Translations under genes and position numbers: made by a program
Assembly: GCA_034769895.1 (NCBI GenBank)
Contig: CM068370.1
Coordinates: forward strand, 44,194,844 to 44,258,843
Reading direction: 5' to 3'
Origin: Magicicada septendecula
Taxonomy: Eukaryota; Arthropoda; Insecta; Hemiptera; Cicadidae
DNA length: 64,000 nucleotides
Notes under the pieces: generated by a model
The model's database searches: none
Seen by the model: only the letters and a program-made list of their open reading frames with translations
Told to the model about the DNA's origin: nothing
Shown here: piece by piece, positions 57,296 through 64,000 of the stretch
Numbering within the stretch: the stretch's first letter is position 1
Layout: the number at the start of each line of letters is the position of its first letter

Positions 57296-57440
57296 TTATG
57301 GCGTTACGCTCTACTGGTTAGAGCATCAGACTCTGCTAGACATGGTAGTCCTAACCCGAAGTTTTCTTCTTCGTAAGTTGTGGGCTAAGCCATGGTATTC
57401 CACGGGACCAGCAACCTTTTTCCCACGCCGGTACGTTTGT
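57296..57440 (+). mobile_element. tRNA-like SINE head
   Basis: GCTCTACTGGTTAGAGC is a typical tRNA D-arm with an A-box; a degenerate B-box/T-arm region (GGTAGTCCTAACCCG) follows about 30 bases later. The rest of a T-arm and the acceptor stem do not form well, so this is a tRNA-derived repeat rather than a tRNA gene. Lies between two foldback elements. Confidence 0.45.
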
Positions 57441-57521
57441 ATGCTTTCCTGATTAAATTCATAAATTAATAAATTACCTTAGATCCGTCGTGTGACTTTG
57501 TTTTATTATTTAAAATAACGC

Positions 57522-57548
57522 GTTTCGGAACATATGTTCCGTCATCAG
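57522..57548 (-). ncRNA. Hammerhead-like core, best conserved
   Basis: On the - strand: CTGATGA, C, then GGAAC-ATAT-GUUCC as a perfect 5-bp stem II, then GAAAC, a TTATT/AATAA hairpin, and a GTC 9-10 bases later that could be a cleavage triplet. The extra C after CTGATGA departs from the textbook core. I could not form stem I. Confidence 0.5.
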
Positions 57549-57764
57549 ATTCCTTTACTCAGTTGAGATCGTCAAATTTTAAAATTACATACTCAATTGT
57601 TAAAAACACACGTCAGCATGGGTGCGCGCCCTATGAAGGCTGAACGAATACTTCATACGGTGCCTTCATTGAGTGTCAGCCTTCATAGGGTGCGTACTGC
57701 CGTGTGTTTTTAACAACTGAGTATGTGATTTCAACATTTGACGGTCTCAGCTGAGTAAAGAAAT

Positions 57765-57791
57765 CTGATGATAGAACATATGTTCCGAAAC
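57765..57791 (+). ncRNA. Hammerhead-like core, right arm
   Basis: CTGATGA, GAAC-ATAT-GTTC stem, GAAAC; one outer pair of stem II lost relative to the left arm. Confidence 0.45.
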
Positions 57792-57863
57792 GCGTTATTC
57801 TAAATAATAAAACCAAGTCACACTACGGATCTAAGGTAATTTTATAATTTATAAATAACAATG

Positions 57864-60719
57864 TGACTTGGATATTGTAATAAAACAAAATAATTTAATT
57901 AATTTATGTATGTAAGAATGTGTAGTGATGTTCCACTTTGGAAACGTCAATTTGGTAACGTTCCTGGTCTTCGTGGTTACAAAATAAAATCTGTTTGAAT
58001 GTTGTTATCACAATTTGAAATAAAAAAAATTTAAAATTTATTTCAAAAAAAAATTTTCTGAAAAAATGTTTTCTGAGTAACTTGGTTCTTAAAATTTAGG
58101 AACAAATCGAGTTTATTAGTTGTAATTAGAAATGTGATGGTATTGTGTTTATTTTGATAATAGTGTCACTTTCAGTAAATTTGTTTAAAAGACAATCTGT
58201 TTAACTCCAAGTTTAGGCGAAAAGCGGCTCTCTTCTTCTTCTTCTTCTTCTTGAAACGTTGTCGTTTCGTATATACCGCCTTTCGGTTAGTTGGGTTTCT
58301 TGATTAATTTACCTGTTAAGCCTTTTTATAATAAAAATCAACTCCAAATTACCAAAACAGAACGTTTATTAATAAAAATAATGAATTTGTTCGATTAAAA
58401 TCGATGTTACAATGTAGTATCGACTCACTCAGGGCCGGTCGATATAAGCCGGTATAATACCGGCCGGTATTATAAAATATGGTTCTTTAAACGGTTATTT
58501 AAGATATAGCCAGAGAAGGTTATGGGCAGGAAAGTATAACACTTACAATTATAAAATGTCTTAATATTAAACAATACAATGATAATTAAAAATAATAAAA
58601 GTTTATATATGATTTTTATTCAAACCAATTGCAGCCAAATGTCGTTTTCCCACTGCAGAAATGAGAACAGCATGTATCAAAATGGCTGACTGACGCATGC
58701 GCGATGAAGCCTCTTACTTTGACGTAGTTTTTGTTGAAATAAAGATGTCCTTTCTTCGTGTAAATGGTCTCAGCAATTGTATATGATAGTCCTGGATATA
58801 TTTGAATGTCACTGGTGTATGATGGAATAGTTCACTTGGTGTAAAATGTTGTTATTGGATATATCTCATTGTGTCTATGTGTGTCGGTTTTAACCTCGAA
58901 TTTTCAGTCTGTATATGGTGTGATATTAGTGTTATTTCGTTTAATTAGTTTTATGTGGTTCAGTTTATTGGTGTTACACTGTTCATAGGTTAACTTCACC
59001 ACTTCACAATAAATAAAATAGTTCAAAATAATTTTATACAAAATTTCACGGAACTCGGTTTATAACGTAACCGCCATTAAAGGTTATTTCTAGCAAATAT
59101 TCACATTAAGTGCACTCGTCAACGTATAATAATGAACTGTTCTGATTTCCTTCGTCTCCTGAAAATCTTAGCCTATTTAATATATTTTATACATTGTTTC
59201 AAATTATCTTAGCTTCCGATATATTTTATTTTGATACATTATGCTCAGAAAATAATTTCGTTATTAGTTAACTGTACGAAATATTAAATACATATTCGGT
59301 TTCATTATTCTATTCTGCTTATTTTGCTAGTAATTAATTTAGTGTTACAAAGTTTCATTAGAAAATTATATTTATTACGTTTTTGGAAGGTAGGCCTAAA
59401 ATTATACTTCCTGTCTTCTAAGCAAATAATAGCCATTTTCCCTAATATAATTATTATTCTATTAAATCTGAAATTGATATAATTGTCTATTCTTACTTAA
59501 TTTATTGCAATTTAGTTTATTACTGATGGTTTTTAAATACAATTCATTTGTCTATGACTCCTCCTATGATAATGTCAGTTAGTCCATTTCATTTTTAATG
59601 GTAATTTTATTAGATAAATAAATAATTTTACTTATATAATGACCATATCTTTAGAAAGCCTTATGTACATGGTATACTATATGTTGAGTTTATCTTGCGT
59701 AAATATTGTCAGTTTAACTGGCTTATAAGACTAGATTTATTAATTATTCTGCAGTTTAAATTCATTATATGGCCTAGATTTGATGTGTTGCTATTTGCAA
59801 ACTTTTTACCAATGTAGTTATTTTATATCCTTCTCTGACTTCTTATCCTTATATACTTTATTAACAATTAGTTCTTTGACTGGTATAACAGTGATTATTG
59901 ATTGTACAATTAAAATATAACACCTATCTCTATCAAAACTGGTACCTTGAATAATACCTTTTATGTGTATTGATTACCTAGTAACATAATTAAAAAATAT
60001 TTTATAACATGGGGAATGATATCTACTTTTAGATAGGGTATTCCCAATTTAAATTGACAACAAAATAACAGCTTATAACAATGATATCTCTTACTACTAA
60101 TTCTTATTTGTCTAATTATTATATGGAACAGGAACATAACATCTTGGTTCCATATTATGGTTAACACTTCTTAAAACTAATTATTAACAGTCTGCTCTGT
60201 ATTTCCCAATTTTAAAGATTTATTCCCCCTCTCTAAGTATAACACTAGCTATCTGTTTCGTATTTCATTCTATGGAATGTTCTTATAGATTCAGTAGCAT
60301 TTCATTAGTAATATTATTATTTCATATCAAATAAGATACTGTTCACAAAACACTTAAAGTTTATAACTTTGTACGGCAACTCATGCACCTTTTTAAAGTT
60401 TATCAGTTATAATTCAATAACTTACACTTGTCCATGGTGATTTATTAATATTATTACTAGTCCTTTTCTAGCTTTATAACATGAAATATTCAACCATGGG
60501 GGGACTGTGAAGATTTGTTCATACAAACTAAACAATAACTTTTTTGGGTGCACTGTTATTTAATACTATTAACACTTTTGGTTTTTGTCAGTTTTACATT
60601 GTGATATGGTTTTTTGGGGTGTTATACTTTCTCTTTGGACATTCATTTATTTTTGGGGTTTTTGGGTTCTCTCCCTATAGGGTTTCTATTTTATATGGGT
60701 TGTCTCACTTCCTTTTTTC
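57864..60719. other. Gene-free AT-rich stretch
   Basis: A (TTC)n of about eight units at 58229-58252 and a 22-bp perfect palindrome at 58453-58474, near a CAGGGCCGG that could be a hAT end. No gene recognised. Confidence 0.5.
58453..58474. repeat. Perfect 22-bp palindrome
   Basis: TATAATACCGG joined directly to its complement. May be part of a decayed transposon end. Confidence 0.7.
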
Positions 60720-60970
60720 TAGTGGATCTTCTCAGGTTTCTTATTCTTCAGTATTTTTGGTCATTCTTCTTTCTTCAGTATTTTTGGTCATTCTTCTTTC
60801 TTCAGTATTTTTGGTCATTCTTCTTTCTTCAGTATTTTTGGTCATTCTTCTTTCTTCTTTCTTCAGTATTTTTGGTCATTCTTCTTTCTTCTTTCTTCAG
60901 TATTTTTGGTCATTCTTCTTTCTTCTTTCTTCAGTATTTTTGGTCATTCTATAATTCTTCTTTCTTCGTT
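60720..60970. repeat. Minisatellite, 27-36-bp unit
   Basis: Units contain CTTCAGTATTTTTGGTCATT. The first are 27 bp; later ones gain an extra TTCTTTC (about 34 bp), so a length variant expanded inside the array. Open frames through it translate the repeat. Confidence 0.95.
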
Positions 60971-61278
60971 CTTCAGTACCATTTCGCTGTGTATGCCTTT
61001 GTTTCTTCTGGTCTGGTTTCTTTGTCGGGGTATCTTAATTGCCTGCTTCTATCTTACCTGGGTAATTTTGTTATTCACATTTTTAGTTTTCTGGGTTTTT
61101 AAATTTGTAGTATATATATTATTTGCAGATTTTTTCTTTATTTTTACTTTTCTTGTGAGTATATTAATTAATAGTGCCTTTTAAATGATTCTCATCTGGA
61201 TATTCTATATATTAGAGCTTTATTAATGATCATTGAGTAATTTATTTATGTGGATTATCTGTCATGCTACAATATCAA

Positions 61279-61468
61279 TATGAGGTGTTCACTATATGCT
61301 CCTGTTTTCTGGCCACCCACATGAATTGTGTCGCAGACATGTATGTTATTATTTCAGTAAAGTGTGTAGATGATCTTCCTCTCACACTGAAAGTCCACCT
61401 AATACTGTGTACTTAATTTCGGTACTTTATAGACTAAATTAAACACATGACATGAGCCCTTAGTCATA
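61279..61468 (+). repeat. 190-bp direct repeat, copy 2
   Basis: Partner of 56634-56823, about six substitutions. Confidence 0.9.
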
Positions 61469-63059
61469 TATGTATGATTAAATTTAATGACAACACCGTA
61501 GCTCGCTGAGTTGCAACTACAAAATCAGTGCCTTCCTGGGCACGCAAAATAAGTGTAACATGGACCTACTTCCAAACATTCTTGTGACTAGTGTGGTACA
61601 CGACCTAAAGGGCGGCATATAAGGCCTAGGCGCTCGTAGGGTTGCTGTCTGGAAAGCGAAATAGCAATTTGGACACAAGTCATTCTGTGATAATGTCTGT
61701 GTATCTAAGTACTATAGTCAATCACTTCACACTGAATCGACTGTGACTACATCTGTCGGTTGATATCACTGTGTAGACGTACGTTCGATTTTCTGTGACG
61801 TATGGTAAATTTGGGTAAATTCGTGATGAAGTATATAAAATACCGATTGTGTCAACCAACAATTTTTAATATTTTTTACTGTTTTAATCTTTGGAACGAA
61901 TGGTTTCTAAGGACTTTATCGCACTAAATATTTTTTGACAAAACAACATATTATATTTATTTTAATTAAATTTCCAAAAATGTTCTTGCTTGGTAATCTC
62001 ATAATATTCCAGGTAATCTCGTGATAACACTCCGCTATACTCGTGACATCACGACTTTACATGGATTGAGGCAATATCGTGATACGTCAGGCATACTCTT
62101 GACATCTAAAATCATAAATAAAATAAAGCTAAAATCATACTGTCAAAAACATGAAAATTTAAAACGTCCATAATATTTAAATCGTACGGATAAATCCAAT
62201 CCAGGAAATAAAATCTATCGAAAATTTTAGTAGAAAACAATTTAGAAGATTTATATTTAATGGAAGTCTTTTTCAAAAGTAAATGTCGAAAATTAAATAA
62301 ATTTGTATATTACTAGGAAGCGTCTTTACTTGGAAAACAACACAAAACATTTAAGAAACTACGATCCGGAGATAAGGCCCTACAACGCATACGCCGTCCA
62401 TAACTTATCAAAATATTTACCATCGTATTCAGTATGTGTTAACCGACAATTTAAGGCTAAATTTGCTACTTAATATAGTGAATTACAATTATGGTAGAAT
62501 CAAAATGCACGTCCTATTAACAGATACAGACATATAAGAAATATTCCTTAGCTTTCACTTCAGAACGTTGCAAAACAATAAACATGTGTCGCACTGGCGC
62601 CTACAATATCTCAAACTGAACATTAGAATGGGCTGCGCTCAACTGGAAAATCTTTGTAAGAGGCATTTCTGGGAGTATTGGTTAACCCGTGACAAACTTC
62701 ACAAAAAGTGTAACGAGATTACCTCTATCACGAGTATACCCGAGTTCACCATATTTACGCAGGTAGTTATTTTTATTGTGAAGTAAAGTGAGATAATTAA
62801 ATAGACACCAGAGAGAATTTTTCTTTATGTACTTTATGAGTGCAAGATTTATATTCGTTTTTATATAAAACTTACATAGTTAATTAAACAAGTGTCCTTT
62901 ACTATTACAGTAATCCGTTAGACCGACGCGGTGCACTCTTTACAGTAAACATGACACTGACCAAGTTTACTCAATTGCACTAACAACAACGCACCAAACA
63001 ATCGCAAATGCAACAATTCGCCTACGTCATACCGCACCTTTCACACACTCACACACACA
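61469..63059. other. Gene-free AT-rich stretch
   Basis: A weak inverted pair GGTAATCTCGT (62015 and the complement near 62715-62726) with nearby CTCGTGA motifs may mark a decayed transposon. A 72-codon frame at 62568-62786 has no recognisable domain. Confidence 0.45.
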
Positions 63060-63255
63060 TACGAGGGCTACTCGGAAAGTAACCTCCGTTTGACTATAAA
63101 TAAAACACGGACGTACATACGTAATTTTTTTTCGTATCGCCATCTAAGGACCACATGTCAATTTCAAAAGTTGGCACAGGAGTAACGCCACTTCCGCCAT
63201 TAATTTTTTCGGTATATACGCGGCAACGGAGGTTACATTCCGAATAGCCCTCGTA
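63060..63255. mobile_element. Mariner-type MITE (196 bp)
   Basis: Inverted ends of 28 bp with two mismatches: TACGAGGGCTACTCGGAAAG at the left, complement of TACGAGGGCTATTCGGAATG at the right, each beginning or ending in TA, the target of Tc1/mariner elements. No coding. Confidence 0.85.
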
Positions 63256-64000
63256 TAATTAATTAAACGACACACTCATAACAAAATGCTCCACATTACT
63301 AGTTGTTTGATTTTGTTTTTCTGTGTCTCCGTGACTTTGTATTACAAACATTTCGCATTAAAAACGAACGCTTATTTCTTACGATGACGTAAGTAAATGG
63401 GTGAATTATGTCTTCTAGCTATTTATTCTACAATCTTCGCATAGTTATATAATTTGCAATATTAATGTATAAACTAATTCTCTGGTTGTTGTTTTATACC
63501 TTATTTCAAGTATTCGTTTCTTTACATAACCATTTACTTAACTTGTAATTTATGTTCATGCAATAACAGTACTTCTATTAATTAGAGTCTTCTTTTAAAC
63601 CGTAACACGAACATTACGGTTGCGTTTGTTCGTGTATTCTACTTGTGAATTATACATTTACGAGTAAATATACCACAGGAAAGGAAACCCGGACGATTAA
63701 GCAGGCACTGAATTCACATATGTTAAATATTTGAAATCTTTAATTAGTAATACTTGATATGTATTAAGCACAATTTTATACTCTGTTTTAATTTACAGTT
63801 TAAATTTACAGAATTTCAAATTATAAAACTTTCAAAATATCTTGTTTAATGAGGAAGTTTTTAAACTAACTGTACTATATTCTGAAAGCTTCGTTTGTGA
63901 GTTGTACAGCAGAAACGAAGAAAATAATTTGAGTGTAGTGTAACGTCTTTCTTCATAATTTTCCTCACGTTTTAATTTTCCTCAAGTCTCATTGCTCTCA
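63256..64000. other. Gene-free AT-rich stretch
   Basis: Nothing recognised to the end of the window. Confidence 0.55.

Larger units (their letters stand above)
57441..57863. mobile_element. PLE-like foldback with two hammerhead-like cores
   Basis: Arms of about 190 bp are inverted copies centred near 57650: both have AATTACCTTAGATCCGTCG or its complement at the edge, a CGCGTTTCGGAACATATGTTCC block, and GTTAAAAACACAC further in. Both 3' tails face outward. No target duplication seen, as the edges are AT-rich. Confidence 0.75.

Noticed and set aside
57296..57370. tRNA gene
   Set aside because: D-arm is good but the T-arm/B box and acceptor stem do not fit; treated as a tRNA-derived SINE head.
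60544..61184. Frames of 92 to 162 codons with hydrophobic repeats
   Set aside because: They translate the TTTGGTCATT minisatellite; could mimic membrane protein but repeats in three frames show they are not selected.

Overview
The window looks like nuclear, intergenic DNA from a large, repeat-rich arthropod genome, most likely an insect. The reasons are an AT-rich background, many microsatellites, and a mix of Ty3/gypsy LTR elements, RTE-type non-LTR elements, Penelope-like elements (PLEs), mariner, hAT and PIF/Harbinger DNA transposons and tRNA-derived SINEs. I found no convincing host protein-coding gene and no intact tRNA, rRNA or CRISPR locus. Every recognisable protein is a transposable-element protein, and all are broken. 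Species is not claimed.

Layout. 1-740: GTAAACA-rich, G-rich tandem and inverted repeat. 896-1614: 5'-truncated RTE-like insertion with a 13-bp target duplication. 2538-4729: PLE with 152-bp outward-facing inverted ends and its own 13-bp duplication, split by a nested RTE-like insertion (3150-4432). 6166-8862: two copies of a MITE-like repeat, the second split by a 1.1-kb palindromic element (7334-8437, 12-bp duplication). 10653-19660: LTR element A. 20557-24188: two copies of a minisatellite-bearing, Helentron/DINE-like element, with a 170-bp PLE tail insertion, a hAT-like end and a mariner relic between them. 24189-40357: mostly AT-rich DNA without genes, carrying minisatellites, a SINE, non-LTR relics, a PIF/Harbinger pseudogene, another PLE-like foldback and an internally deleted non-LTR element. 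40358-49554: LTR element B, a relative of A. 49760-57863: non-LTR relics, short PLE tail insertions, a near-perfect 83-bp-arm hairpin, a hAT MITE and two more foldbacks. 57864-64000: AT-rich DNA with a 27-36-bp minisatellite and a mariner MITE.

The two LTR elements each encode one uninterrupted Gag-Pol plan (Gag with CCHC knuckle, DSG protease, YLDD reverse transcriptase, RNase H, integrase with GPY/F module, no envelope). The LTR pairs are almost identical, so both insertions are recent, yet A has two stops and two frameshifts and B has three in-frame TGA codons. Both carry just inside the 5' LTR a 14-nt match (13 of 14 in B) to the complement of the 5' end of initiator tRNA-Met, which suggests an unusual copia-like primer.

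The most interesting theme is a recurring module, CTGANGA - short hairpin - GAAAN followed by a second hairpin. It matches the order of a hammerhead ribozyme core and sits at the outward-facing ends of several unrelated-looking short insertions. Three of the module-bearing insertions have clear 12-13-bp target duplications, and a related fragment without the core (55232-55338) has one too. Several are tail-out palindromes. This fits Penelope-like retroelements, a group known to carry hammerheads, but the short (107-170 bp) and palindromic forms look like small non-autonomous derivatives of several families. All copies have one extra base after CTGANGA compared with a textbook hammerhead, so activity is uncertain.
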